From NCBI GenBank assembly GCA_029891385.1, contig CM057231.1, positions 19,437,300-19,501,299 on the forward strand: DNA of 64,000 bases, read 5' to 3'. Numbering within the stretch: the first letter of the stretch is position 1; each line of letters opens with the position of its first letter. Source of the DNA: Erythroxylum novogranatense. Taxonomy: Eukaryota; Streptophyta; Magnoliopsida; Malpighiales; Erythroxylaceae. Positions 11,128 to 22,835 of the stretch are shown here, piece by piece. The position numbers and the translations under genes were made by a program. The notes under the pieces were generated by a model. The model made no database searches. It saw nothing but the letters and a program-made list of their open reading frames with translations, and had not been told where the DNA came from.

Positions 11128-12370
11128 ATGGTTTGGCATCTTTTGGGCATAGTGTATTATTAGGCTGGAATCACTGTAAGAATAGCAGAACTGATTGGAA
11201 TTTCTTGTCTGTTACAGGTCATCCGTATTGGGAGATCGAGTTGAGTTACTAGCTGACCTGGAATCGGTAGGAGCTAATAGGAGTCTCGATGCCTCTTTCG
11301 GAGGAGTTGCCTCCTCGAGTTCTGTGAGGCAGGAGCAGCGATATGATCGATCTACTTAAGCCGGGGCGGTTGATTTCTATGGTAGTCTGACCTGCGGAGG
11401 TGAGGGATGGCTTGAGAGGACTGAGAGAGTCCTTGATCAAATAGGCCGTGACCGGATGAGCGATTTGACTATCGATGTCTCTTCTTGAGGCCCAACATAT
11501 CGGTGGTGGAAGATCTGTTCGGGCGGTACCACCGGGCCTGTACTGTGACTTGGGATAATTTTAAAGGGCCTTAAGGACAATTACATGCCCAAGGTCTATC
11601 TGAAATGAAGTTACAAGAGTTCTTAGAATTGAGGCGAGGCGGATGGCGATGGCCGATTATGAATGCAGTTCAGCGAGTTGATGAGTTATGCTTGACATTG
11701 GTTGCTCTTGAGGTGACAGTGTCGGCGTTTGAGGCGGACTCAATCTGGAGATCCGTGCCGGTGGCGAGATCCGATATGGGTAATTTCATTGAGCTTAGGG
11801 CTACTGCAGATCGGATCGGCATTCTTGAGAGAGTCTGGTGAGGCCGGTCGGGACCGGAATAAGAGACCAGCGATAGCCAGGTCACAGTAGAGGATGCGAT
11901 GGCGCCATAGCAGCCCTTGGTCCGCGAGGGGCTAAGCGGTGATCTTGAGCGAGAGGTAGTTTTGTCTGGTGGTAGTGATGGCGGCAATGCCGAGAGGTTG
12001 AGCGATCTGTTTCTTTATGTGAGCATTGTGGCAAGAGGCACAGTGGAGAGTGTCGATGGCTGTCTGGAGCTTGTTTGAGGTGTGGTTCGATGGACCACCT
12101 GGTAAGGAACTGCCCAGAGCCCTTAGGAGCCCAGTCTACTATGACTGGAAGGATTGGTAGCAATACCACGGTACAGCAGAGCCATGGTGGTGGATCCGGA
12201 TGGAGAGGTCGAGGTCGAGGCCGAGGCCGAGCAGAGGGGTTAGCAGAGAGGTCAGGGGATCTGAGCAGCAGACAGCAGCCTCAGGCCAGGGTCTACGCCA
12301 TGACTCGGCAGGAGGCTCAGGGTCCCCCGGATGTTGACGCGGGTATGTTTTTTATTCCTAGTTGAAGCAT
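11128..12370 (+). pseudogene. gag remnant of A with CCHC zinc knuckle
   Basis: Between about 11540 and 11700 broken frames give a W(D)NFK... and ADYE... pattern, as in gypsy gag capsid (TW..F, then SVAEYE). 12075-12365 is an open stretch that reads CLRCGSMDHLVRNCPE, a C-X2-C-X4-H-X4-C knuckle, followed by a Gly/Arg-rich run (GWRGRGRGRGR) typical of the gag C-terminus. Gag packages element RNA. Stops occur throughout the N-terminal half. Confidence 0.75.
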
Positions 12371-12768
12371 ATGCATTGTTGGATCTTGGATCCACTTATT
12401 CTTTTATCACCGCATTTCACATGTAGACTGCATGGGGATAGGCAGAGGTTACAATATGGGCTAGAGGAGAGTACACCTTTAGGTAGTACGACTGTATTGG
12501 GAGTCCTGATTCTAATGCAGACTCTAGTGTAGAGGAACTTGAAGCAGAAGATTTTTTTTTCTAAATGGGGTTAGATTGGATAGTGACTGTGATCATTAAA
12601 GATAGATTAAGTGCTTATGGAGAGTGAAGAGAAATAGTGGGCATAGTTGAGGAATTCCATAGTATCAAAGTTTCGTAAAAGTGAACTTTTCTGAACAATT
12701 AATTGTGGATGGATTAGTGTTTAGTTATGGCTCGTGTGGAGACTTAATGATGAGTGAGGTATTGAAAT
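12371..12768 (+). pseudogene. Protease trace of A, cut by S1
   Basis: Reads AYALLDLGSTYSFITA at about 12367-12415, close to the gypsy aspartic protease motif LIDPGSTHSFI (catalytic D kept, P changed to L). Further on, about 12560-12585, MGLDWI matches the ILGMDWL motif that ends the protease. Stops are frequent. S1 was inserted at 12769. Confidence 0.65.
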
Positions 12769-15254
12769 TGTAACATCCCATCTCCGATGGGAAGGGTATT
12801 TTAGTAAATTGGGACGGGTTAGGAGTATTAAATTATATCTCGGCATGAACATATGTCATGCAGCCTCTATAAATGGTGAGTTTTGCACAGGCACATAGTC
12901 ATACATGCATTCATGACATTTCCCGGCATAAGTGTCTAATTGTGATCTTTTGTGAAATTGGTGTGATAATGGGATTTGAAAAAAATTATTTGGAGTGCGC
13001 CATTGAGTGTTTTACATTTTTAGGGATTTATGAGAATTTTTTTGGAATTATCCGGAGAAAATTTCCGGACCGGCAAAATCGTCGGTAAATGGCCTAAATG
13101 TGTTTTTGTAGTGGAAAGTGTGGTTTTCGTGTTTAAAAAATTATTGGGAGTGGACTGTCTTATGTTTTACAATTTTGGGCAATTTAGTTAATTTTCAAAA
13201 AAATGATTCGGGAAAATTCCCGAAAATTTCCGGACCGGATGAATCGCCAAGTGGCGAACCAGTTGATTTTCGGTATCGAAAATGTCTATCCAATGGCACT
13301 ACAATATTGGGTACATTATATTGGTTTTGAAATTAGGGCCATTGGAATTGAATGGGTCAAATGTCATTAGGATTTCTTAATAAATCCTATTATATAGTTT
13401 TGTCTTTTATCTTTTTGTCTTATTCCTCAATTTGCCAAGTGTCTTTAATGGAGTTATGGCTTTTGTCTTATTATTAGCTATTGATTTCGGCAACTTCAAA
13501 TGGAAGACATGAAAAAGGAGATTTTTTCCTTGCTTTTCCCTCATCCATCCGAAACTCTCCCTCCATCTCCTTCTTTGGCTTTGGTTCACTCTTTCTTCTC
13601 CTCCCTTAAGTGTTCTTCCTTCATCTTTGAAAGCTTAAGCCCTCTATCTTCTTTCCATGAGAACCATGCATGAGGATGAAATAGAGAAAGTTGAGGAGTT
13701 GGAGAATTGAAGGGGTTGGAAGCTTTGATTAGGTAAGTGTGTGGTTTAAGCTTTACTTATGTATTTCATGAATGAATTTATAGTGATTTGCATGGATTGG
13801 AAGTGATTGTTCATTAAAGATGATGTATGATGCATAATTATAGTTTGAATTGTTGGATAAAGTTATGCTTGTGTAAGACATGAATGAGGGTTAGTGAATG
13901 ATCATGGTTTAGATTGTTTTGAGCTTGATTTTGATGATTCTTGATGACTAATCTTGCATGGAATTTAAGAGGTAAGTGCTGCCCAATTGAGGTGGTTGTT
14001 CCTAGTGAATGTAGGAATGATGTAGGGACTGATTTTTTGTGTCCAATTGAGATGCCTATGGTAGTAGAAATTGAATTGGTATGATAGGAAGTGAATTGGT
14101 GAAGTAAAGCTGAAAATTGATTTTTGACCTAGTATACTGATTCGATCATAACTCATTGTTTAGATATGCAAATGAGGCACGGTTTGTGCCCACTTAAACT
14201 TTGGGATGTTGGCTACATTTTTGTGTGAAATAGGTGTTGTCAAATTGTAACTCTAATAGGTTGAAATTTGGCATGGAAAGTTACTGTTTTATTGCCCGTG
14301 AACAGTAACCGAAACCTTAACCTATGAGCTTTACTGATTTTTATAAATTAATTGAGATGGAATTAGGGAGAATGGTCTTCATGGAAGTTGTAGCATATTG
14401 AGTTAGCTTTCCATTTCCACTGATCTTGCTATTTTTAGAGGTGTATATTGAGAGATATGAACTGTTTACTATGGACTGGTTTTGGGCATGTTGATGAAAC
14501 CTAGCTTAAGTGTCTGACTTGTGAGTATTCTGCTTGGAAGCAATTTTAGCCATTTTTGTGGACTGAATTGGTGTGAGTGATCTTCTGAAAAGTTGAAGAG
14601 GAAGAAATTATCTTGAAAATGAGGTATGGCATATAATTTTTAGAGGTCAGAGTTGGGAGTTATGATTTTGCAAAAACTGATTCTGCATTCGGATGTGAAT
14701 GGCTGATTATGGCAGTAACTAGCATGATAGTTTTGAAATTGTTAGAAATTAAATTGGAAATTGAGTTCTTCATGAAAATTGAATTTTTAGGATTTATCTT
14801 TTCAGGGATATAAAGTTCAGATTTTTCTGACTTGTGTACAGGGAGTTATGCTTGTTATAAGTTTACTGCTCAAATTGAATGATTTCAGGGACAACAACAT
14901 TGAGTGAATTAATTGACTTGTTTAGCAATGGAATTTGATTTTGGGTTGTTCATGAAAGTTGTAGATGACATTGTGAACTTATTGAGAATATTTATGTGGT
15001 AAGTTTTGGCTGAAGAATCTGAGAGTTATGGAAATTTCAATATACTGTCTGTTTTAATAGGATTTGAGTAGGCAGTAGCTTTGAAGGGATTTTTGACACC
15101 CTTAGGGGTGAAATTGATTTTTATGATCTTCTTGAGAATTGTAGAGGGTTTCATGATCTTTCCAATGAGATATAGTGGGTAATTTTCTGAATTGTGTGCA
15201 ATGAATTATTGGTGTTGAAAATTAGATTGGAAATCAGAAAAAAGAAATAGAAAT

Positions 15255-15392
15255 GGAATCACGCCCGGTCACTAGGGCGACGCCTACTAGTGATGAGGCG
15301 TAAAGGGCAGCGTCGCTAGGCTGACGCCTCGCCTATGACGAGGCAGAATAAGTCAGCCCCGCTGGGGCGAGACGTCGCCCCCAGCGTGGCTG
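15255..15392 (+). other. CpG-rich block in S1
   Basis: A GC-rich island in AT-rich surroundings with repeated GGGCGACGCC and GACGCCTCGCC-type motifs that can pair with each other. Element A has a similar CpG-rich block between its first donor and acceptor (about 9350-9570). Function unknown. Confidence 0.6.
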
Positions 15393-16229
15393 GTCTTTTT
15401 TTTTATTGTATTATTTTTATTTGTTAATTGGTAATTTGTGATTTCATGCTTCTTTTGTCAATTTCTTTTCCGTCCGACGTCCGATTGACCTGATTCTTGA
15501 GGCATCGGATTCGTAGAACATTTAATTTCATTTTGTGAGAAATTGGGAATTTTTGGACGGGAAATTGACGTGGCCCCGGGTAACGGAGCCTTTAATAACT
15601 GTTTTGTTTAATTGGGGACCTATAGAGGTCCAAATTGCGCACCGTCAGCGCCAATAGGTTTCTAATTTTTAGATGGATTTTATTATAGGAAAATTTGGAT
15701 TTAGAGCCGAAAAATTCATGAACATGCATATTTCACCTACATGTGCACAAATTGCATCTGTAGTGACTCGTTCTTTCTCTGTTTCTTATAGAGGCCCAAG
15801 TGGAGCGTCGTCCGACCGACGGGGTGAAAACTTCCCGGCATTAGCTTGAAAGTAATAGGTGAGTAACCTAGTTGGTTTCTCAACCGTATGTGTTTATTAA
15901 TTATATGCATTGATTGCCATGAGGAAGCAAGGATGGATATATGTGATTGATTGATTTGATTGATTTGGACCACGGGTGTTGAAATATTGGATTATGATGT
16001 TGAAGTGCAAATGAGAATAAGTGCGTGAGAATGCATTAGTAAATTGGATTGTAAATGTGGTAGTGAAACGAAAGGTAAAGGCATGGGAATGAAATACCGG
16101 ACTAAAAGTCCGAGGACATTGGAAAATGATCGGAAATAGTAATTAATTGGAATTGGAAATAGAAATGCGATAATTGGAAATTGGAAAATGACATGTGCAT
16201 TCATGCATAGTAAATGATCGATAATGGCG

Positions 16230-16399
16230 GTTGTGACCGGTGTATACCGATTTGAGCTTTAAGCTCAACGCACGAGCCTCGTGCTCAGCGTATTCGAGCC
16301 TCGACTTCGATGATCGAGGCTATGCCTAACGTTTGAGGCTTTAAGCCCGATGTTTGAGCCAATGGCTCAGCGTATATGAGCTCGGTATACGGTCACAAC
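16230..16399 (+). other. 170-bp multi-branched foldback in S1
   Basis: An outer inverted repeat, 16230-16250 (GTTGTGACCGG..TATACCGA) against 16382-16399 (TCGGTATACGGTCACAAC), encloses a chain of short hairpins: GAGCTTTAAGCTC, GAGCCTCGTGCTC, a GAGCCTCG...CGAGGC stem, GGCTTTAAGCC and TGAGCCAATGGCTCA. It lies inside putative intron 2. The nested, multi-stem design suggests a folded RNA, not a simple palindrome. Confidence 0.75.
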
Positions 16400-17039
16400 A
16401 ACGAAAGAAAATGGAAGAGTCACATGCACCTGCATAAATGAATGTTTAATGTGAATTGTGTGAAAGGTTTATTGCCTTATAAAATGTGAAATTGAATGCT
16501 GTGATTTCTTGTTTATGATATATATACAATATTGTGTAATTGTGTGGATATGCATGAGTTGGGTGAACCATCGATGATGGTTTCTCACCGAGTTCGCAAA
16601 CTCACCCAACATTGCATCTATTTTTCAGAAATGGAGAGTACCCGTTGGACACACGGAGTGCGTCTCTTGCTAGCAAGACAAAGTATCGGATCGGGATCAG
16701 TGTCGTCCGTATCTGCACTAGTGTATTCATTTGGTATTTAGTAGGCCCAATTATTTACATGTAATTGTATCGAGTGGCTGAGCACTAATGAGTGCTAATA
16801 ATGATTGAAATTATTTTATCAGTGAAATGGTTTTATATTTGAAAATGTTTTGTTATAATTGGGCCAAGTCAATGATTGTTTGCGCACTCTAATGTTTTTG
16901 AAAGAAAAAGAAAAAGGTCATACGATTTTTGTTAATAAGGTAATGAATGTTCTAGTACGCCACCCTCGCGGGTCACGGGCTCGGATATCACCATGGATAT
17001 CGGGTTCGGGTCTCGTCGGGAGTGGGGTGCTACAGAAAT

Positions 17040-17873
17040 AATGCAAGATTGTGAAGGATTTGTATATTCGAGAATTGGAGTTCTTTAGAACTAGCGTTAT
17101 CTTGAATACGTCCGAAATTGTTAAAGACTTTTAAGCAGCTCGTGATAAAGTGGTGAGTGACGACGTATGAATTATTTGGTGATAAAAGTAAAGAAATCTT
17201 GATTCGAGTATCGATTATGTCGTTTTAAAGTTGGAGATTTTATAATACTCACCGACCTGACCCAGTAAAGGTTAAGATGCGATCTGTCGAAATAGTGTAA
17301 AGTGGGTTCTATGTGCATAGGGGCTAGCATAATCTTTTAGACTGCATTATGATTGATGACTGGAATCTATTTTGTGGGACGTTGTTCTGAAACGTGGAGA
17401 TATCATTCGGACAGAAACATTTCAGATATAGTCATGAATATACGAATTGATAGCGATTGAGATATTAGTAAATTCGAAAGAGTTAAAAAGGGTTATGTGC
17501 TGAATGGAAAATGCAATGGCAAAGGATCTTGATTTGGGCGTTACGGCTATTAACCCTAGTGTAATGCCGAAAGTCATTGTCGATCTATCAAAGAGGTCGT
17601 TATCCTATAGTAGCGTGATCGAGGGCTGAACATAGTCAAAGACTATGATCGATTTAAGTTAAAGATGATTCTGATCTACAAAGTGTTTATGGACTGGATT
17701 AAGAAACAGTGTTAAGGTCTGATAAACGTATTTTGGTATCAAATATGAGAAATTGTGCATAATTATGAGGAAATGAGTAAGAATCAGAATAGATAGGAGC
17801 GAATTAATTCCCTGTCTTACTGATCAATTGTATGTGAAATTTCGAGGACGAAATTTTATTAGGAGGGGTGAAT
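17040..17873 (+). pseudogene. 3' internal remnant of A
   Basis: About 830 bp between S1 and the 3' LTR. I recognise only the last part, where GAAATTTCGAGGACGAAATTT before the LTR is the common end of gypsy pol (F.DEILL-like text in one frame). The rest has no recognisable domain. RT, RNase H and integrase are missing or decayed beyond reading. Confidence 0.5.
17860..17873 (+). promoter_or_regulatory. Polypurine tract of A
   Basis: TAGGAGGGGTGAAT directly before the 3' LTR start TGTAACATCCC. Confidence 0.7.
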
Positions 17874-20498
17874 TGTAACATCCCGTTACTGTTAGCGAGG
17901 ATATTTTGGTAATTGGAACAGACTGATAGGTTTCATTGCATTCAGCGATTGAGCATATTCTTGGCCTCTAATTATAGAGGAACAGGTTTCTGCATATGCA
18001 TTTATTCATAGGAACATGCATTCATGATTTTCGGTATTTAATTATAGTATGGTATTTGGGATTGACCGGATTGGGATTAAATGAGAAGTTAGGAATAATT
18101 GGGTTCAAATGACTGTTTTGGGATAGTTTTAGTGTAATTGGTAATTTATAGTAGTTTATAGGAGATTTTTGGGAAATTCGGGAGAAAATGCCCGGATCGG
18201 AAATATTTAGGTGACTGACAGATTGACTGTATATTATTGAAAGAACTGTCCAATGGCAATGGAAAAATTAGAATTTTGTTGATAGGAAATAAATACGTTG
18301 AGCTATTGAAATTTAGAGACTGAAATTTGGACTGAATTGGAGACTTAGGTCTATAAATAGATAGGTTTGAAATTTGGGGGAAAATTTTCTAAGGCATTGT
18401 TGAATTCCTCTTTCCTCTACGGTGACTTGATTTTCTTCCAACGGTGAGATCCTTTGATTCTTCCTTATGGTTCCCTCTAGTATGCTAGGCTAACTTGTTC
18501 TTGTTATTGATGAAGGATTGAGAGGCTTTAGAGTGGAGTAATCGTTGATTGGAGGATTTTAGGGTTTCGGTGGATTTTGAGGATCTGTAGATTTGAGCTT
18601 GATTGGTAAGTTTTAATGGCATTAATGTTGTTATTAATGGTTTCTCTGCATGTATGGCATTTATTATGGTTGATTTGAGTAGTTGGGAGTGTTTAATAGT
18701 AGTTCTAGGAAGAAATGGGCGGAAGCGATCGGAGAAGGCGAAGAATTAAATGCGCGCCGCCTGTGTCTCTGTGACGTCGCTGCTACGAGGAGAACAGGAC
18801 GTCGCGGTGGCGTCAATTAGTTGACACCGCTGACGAGCCTCGTTAAATCTCATGGCGCACCAAAATCGTTGTTACTTGGCGAAACAGCCTTCACGCCACG
18901 TGCGAATGACGACCATTCTGCCGCCATGAGGTCTCTCGGCGCGGTGAAAGGGACTGTTCTGATGGTTTATATTTTGGTTTATTGGGTGTAGACCTCCGAT
19001 TGAGGTAATTCCAGATTCGTTATGAACTAGGGAAAGAGGTCTACAATTGAGGATAATTATGGGAATTTGAATTGATTTAAATGACATTGATTTATAGGGA
19101 ATAAGGCCAATTATGGTTCATAGTGTGACCTAAGTATTGAATTGAGACAATTGGAGTTTTAATTGGGATTTTCAATAGAGGTTTCGACCCGATGAATAGG
19201 GAATTGCTATAGAGAATATGAATTGAGAAAATTGAACTGAATGTTAGGACTGGATTAATTATTGTCGATCAATGGAATGAAGAGTTAGAATTGGACTCAG
19301 GATGTCAAATTGGGTATTAGTACCGGAAATCGTGAACATGCATTGTATATCATGTCACTGAGACATACGCGTTACGGAACTGCGTAATTGAGCATCTAGT
19401 AATGGGATTGTATTTTTTTACTGTTATAGAGGCATCGTTGGATCGTCGTTCCACGGACATTCTTTGGAACTTCGAGCGTGCTTCGGAAGTTCTGGTGAGT
19501 AACTAGTTGGTTTCTCAAATTCTGATTGCTTATATGCTCTGTATGATTACTGGTGTGTTAGGATCGAATTGTATGCTTTTCTTGTCTTGGACTGGATCCT
19601 TGTGTAATCTTGGGAACGATATCTTGGGCTTTTATAGCCATACCACTGAACACTGCATTGCATGCATAAATGCATGATCAGATAATGGATGTGTCCCAAG
19701 TTGCTAATATCACTGAAAAGAGCCTCGAGCTCTCACCTTTATCTTGACGGGCCCGGCCGAGGGAGAAATCACGACGCGTCCCCATCGTTCTTGATGAGCA
19801 CTTGGGCACAATACTGAATAACTGGAAAAGAGTCACATGTGCATTGCATTCGCATGAATTACTGATTACGTGATAGCATGATTTACTGTAAGTTGTTACA
19901 TGTTACTGTAAATTGTTCTGTAATGCTGCAAATTGTTATACTATACCGATAATTGAATATTACTATACAGTATCCTGTAAACGGTTATATGATACTGCTA
20001 ATGGAATAATCTCAGATTATCTTGCTGTACGGTGCGTAATGTCGTGATTTAGTGAACCATCGATGATGGTTTCTCACTGAGTTCGCAAACTCACCCAAAA
20101 TTGCAACCTATTTTTCAGGATCGCTAGAGTAGACCCCTAGCTCCCGAGATAGCCTTTTCCTGCCGTGCGAGTGTGCTGGCAAGAGGAGCGATGGATCACA
20201 GGTCGGTCAGCTGGGACGGTTTCTTTTGAGGATGACTTAGGATAGATGCTTGTATCAGTTTCCTTTTTGGTTTTGTCTGAGGGTGATAGACTTGTCTATT
20301 CTGTTAATGGATGATTGTACAGGATGATTATTTTGGATTATTAAATTTCTTGATTTACATTATGTTGTGGTTTAATTTATTTGCGATGCCATATGGATTA
20401 TTAGTGAAATTTTCTGGTAGTGCGTCTTTATCGTGGGATACGTGTCGGAGTGACCTTCGGGCGCCCCGATATGTACCCTACGGTGAGGGAGTGCTATA
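17874..20498 (+). repeat. 3' LTR of A
   Basis: Aligned end to end with 8485-11110. Its last bases are TA in place of CA, a single C to T change. TATA box at 18352-18359. Differences from the 5' LTR cluster in CpG-rich stretches (18750-18970, 19735-19800, 19960-20030, 20140-20230) and include many short indels. Confidence 0.93.
18606..20118 (+). other. Putative introns in A 3' LTR
   Basis: Same sites as in the 5' LTR: donor 18606, acceptor 19429, exon 19430-19494 (65 nt here because of small indels), donor 19495, acceptor 20118. CTCAC lies about 24 nt before the last AG. Confidence 0.5.
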
Positions 20499-20503
20499 AT
20501 GAT

Positions 20504-20859
20504 AATACTCCACAATATAGTCATAATCTTTAAAGATTTCTAACCAAGGTCGTTGTCTCAGATTAAGTTCTTTTATGGGTAAGCAAGTATTTCAAACTTT
20601 TATTATCAATAAAAATCCTACATTTTTCACTACACAAGTAGAGCCACCAAACTTTCAAATCAAACACTACTGTTGTGAGCTCAAGATCATACGTAGGGTA
20701 GTTATGTTCATGTGGTTTTAGTTTCCTAGAGGCATATGCAACCACCTTATCATCCTGCATTAAAACACAACCCAAACAATTTCTAGATGCATCACTAAAC
20801 ATAACATATTCCTTATCAGAAGTGGGTAAAGCCAATATAAGAGCTTTAATAAGCATTCT
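20504..20859 (-). pseudogene. G pol: RNase H domain
   Basis: Minus-strand frame 20856-20563 reads [30 protein letters not shown], then [23 protein letters not shown] and [10 protein letters not shown]. This is the Ty3/gypsy RNase H that removes RNA from RNA:DNA hybrids; the D of SDAS and E of DLEL are catalytic positions, and the second conserved D is kept (FID). The frame is open, but RT upstream is broken. The domain is cut off by element A at 20503. Confidence 0.9.
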
Positions 20860-21800
20860 TTTTAGTTGATCAAAACTAATTTAATATCTAGCAAACCATT
20901 CATATTTCACTCCTTTTTGTAATAGTTTAGTTAAAGGAGATGTTATCACCATAAACCCCACTAGCCAAACCTAGAAAACTTCTCACTTTCATGACGTTTC
21001 GTGGTGACTTCCAATTAATAAATCTTTTAATTTTACTAGGATCAACTCTATTTTCTTAAGAAGAGACAACATGTCCCAAAAAAGATACTTCCTGAAGCAA
21101 AAAATCACACTTGCTTAGCTTGACATACAACTATTTTTTCCTTAAGGTTTGTAACATAATATATAGATGTTGAGTGTGGTCGTGCCCATTCTTGGAATAG
21201 GCTAGGATATCATCGATGAACACCATAGCAAATTGTGTAAAAAAGGGCCTAAACATTATATTCATGAAATCCATGAATGTAGCTGACGCATTAGGTAGCC
21301 CAAATGGCATTACTAGGAATTCATAATTTCCAAATCGGGTTCAGAATATAGTTTTTAGAACATCCACATACTTTACCCGAAGCTGATAATACCCTGATTG
21401 TGGATCTATCTATGAAAATACCCCTGCTCCTTTTAATTGATCAAAAAAATGTTCTATACTTGTTAATGAATACTTATTCTTCACTGTGACCCTGTTTAAT
21501 TACCTGTAATCAATGCACATTCAAAGAGTACCATCTTTCTTTTTAACAAATAGAATCGGTGCTCCTTAGGTTGAGACACTGGGTCGAATAAACCTCTTAT
21601 CCAGTAGCTCCTGCAACTGAACTTTTAACTCCTTTAATTCAATAGGAGCTATTTTGTATGGTGCTCTGGAAATAAGACCAGGTGCTAGGCATAATCTTAA
21701 TAGATAGCTCTATTTCCCTTTTAGGAGGAAGCTCGGGTAGTTCTTTAGGAGAAACATCTTAAAATTCTCTCACCACTGAAATGTCTTATAATTTAACACT
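20860..21800 (-). pseudogene. G pol: reverse transcriptase
   Basis: In the minus frame the core reads [20 protein letters not shown] and [12 protein letters not shown] (about 21199-21330), the latter being the active site with two Asp residues (usual YxDD or FIDD in gypsy). Next come LYVKLSKCDFLLQEVSFLGHVV and VRSFLGLA, the standard connection to RNase H. Several stops and at least one shift interrupt the reading. Upstream (about 21480-21600) the PxR/QGALVLFVKKKD-like motif region is present but degraded. Confidence 0.88.
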
Positions 21801-22336
21801 CTCCTTATTAGAATTAATTACAAAAGCCAAATAAGCTTCACACCCCTTCCTAAGGAACTTTTGGGCTTGCATAGAAGATATCACTTTAGCCCGAGGACTA
21901 GTGCAGATGCCATACTATATTATTTTAGGTTAATTAGGCTTCTTAAACACAACAGTCTTAGCTCTACAATTAACCACTGCCCGATGCTTGGATAACCAAC
22001 CATACCCAAAATCAAATTGAATTCATGAAAAGGCAATTCAGTTAGATCCGCTACATACTCACAACCTTGGATTAAAATAGGAAAGTTTCTATAAACCTGA
22101 TTAATCAATACACTACTACCCAGAAGATTGGTTACATGAATATCATAATCTAAAAGATCTACATGCATCTTTTTATCAAGAATTTCTCCAACATTGATAT
22201 AAGAATGGGTAGATCCAGGATCAATCAAAGTAAGCATTTCAGAATTAAAGAGATAAATAGTACTAGCAATGACCTCAGATATGTCCTGGTCCTCGCGAGC
22301 TTTCAAAACATAGCCTGAGTTGTAATAGAAGGTACA
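21801..22336 (-). pseudogene. G pol: aspartic protease
   Basis: Minus frame 22306-21920 reads LTLIDPGSTHSYINVG, the D-P/S-G active-site motif of gypsy proteases, then FPILIQGCEYVADLTELPFHEFNLILGM, the second conserved strand. The frame ends in stops before the RT. The N-terminal side, and the link to gag, is cut by element C, inserted with TSD ATAGG at 22337-22341. Confidence 0.9.
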
Positions 22337-22574
22337 ATAGGTGTTGGGCCAAGGGTGGTTGACAAATTAAATCCCTTTATGTTTTGATAATAATAAAATA
22401 TCTAGAATTAGTTAAGAAATTATTTTAGGTATTATTCAATGAAAGAATTGTGCAAATCAAGATGAGCAAGTGTTTAATCATTGAAGAATCAAGATAGGAG
22501 GTTCCTTATAAGGAAAAATGGCATAAAACATGAGGATTATAGAAGATTTGGATGGATGTTACCGTTGAAGGCAA

Positions 22575-22835
22575 CACAAGTCGACTTGTAAAGGATAAGT
22601 CGACTTATACATGAAGATATGTCAACACAAGTCGACTTGCAAAGCATAAGTCAACTTATACATGAAGATATGTCAACACAAGTCGACTAACCACACATAA
22701 GTCGACTTATCGAGGACGACAAATCGACTTACATAGCACAAGTCAACTTATTGGAGAGCGGAGATAAAATTTTATGTAAATGGTTAACACAAGTCGACTT
22801 ATTCATTCGACAAGTCGACTTATGGATGCAACAAA
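22575..22835 (+). repeat. AAGTCGACTT palindrome array in C U3
   Basis: About ten copies of ACAAGTCGACTTGT/ATAAGTCGACTTAT-like palindromes spaced 15-40 bp, some decayed by one C to T or G to A change (AAGTCAACTT, AAATCGACTT). They lie just upstream of the TATA box. The 3' LTR has the same array at 30633-30890. Confidence 0.9.

Larger units (their letters stand above)
13733..16628 (+). other. Two putative introns and a 67-nt exon in S1
   Basis: Intron 1: 13733 (G/GTAAGT) to 15791 (CTTATAG/AGGC), 2059 bp. Exon 2: 15792-15858, 67 nt, as in A. Intron 2: 15859 (G/GTGAGT) to 16628 (ATTTTTCAG/A), with a CTCAC branch-site match at 16601-16605, 24 nt before the acceptor. Exon 2 aligns with that of A, keeping AGGC, TCGT, AACTTC and TAGCTT islands, while intron 1 differs 2.5-fold in length. 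Confidence 0.55.
12769..17034 (+). mobile_element. Solo LTR S1, 4266 bp, in element A
   Basis: Starts TGTAACATCCCATCTCC and ends GGGGTGCTACA, with a perfect TSD GAAAT at 12764-12768 and 17035-17039. It has no internal domain, so it is a solo LTR of an unusually large family. Its ends and several internal blocks, notably the splice-site-like blocks and the text AACCATCGATGATGGTT, match the LTR of A although most of the sequence does not, so the two families are related. Candidate TATA elements are TATAAAT at 12868-12874 and TTATATAG near 13390. No coding frame of note. Confidence 0.9.
8485..20498 (+). mobile_element. Ty3/gypsy-derived element A with 2.6 kb LTRs
   Basis: Bounded by LTRs 8485-11110 (2626 bp) and 17874-20498 (2625 bp), starting TGTAACAT(T/C)CCG and ending GCTACA or, in the 3' copy, GCTATA. 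The TSD is ATGAT at 8480-8484 and 20499-20503. The insertion splits G between RNase H and integrase. The internal part without S1 is only about 2.5 kb; it keeps a decayed gag, a zinc knuckle and a protease trace but no RT or integrase that I can recognise, so it is an internally deleted or non-autonomous copy. Confidence 0.93.

Noticed and set aside
12075..12365. A host zinc-finger RNA-binding protein (CCHC plus RG-rich tail).
   Set aside because: It lies between a retrotransposon primer site and a protease motif, with gag traces before it, so it is gag.
22575..22835. Regularly spaced repeats resembling a CRISPR array.
   Set aside because: Palindromes within an LTR U3, uneven spacing, same array in the other LTR; plant DNA has no CRISPR loci.
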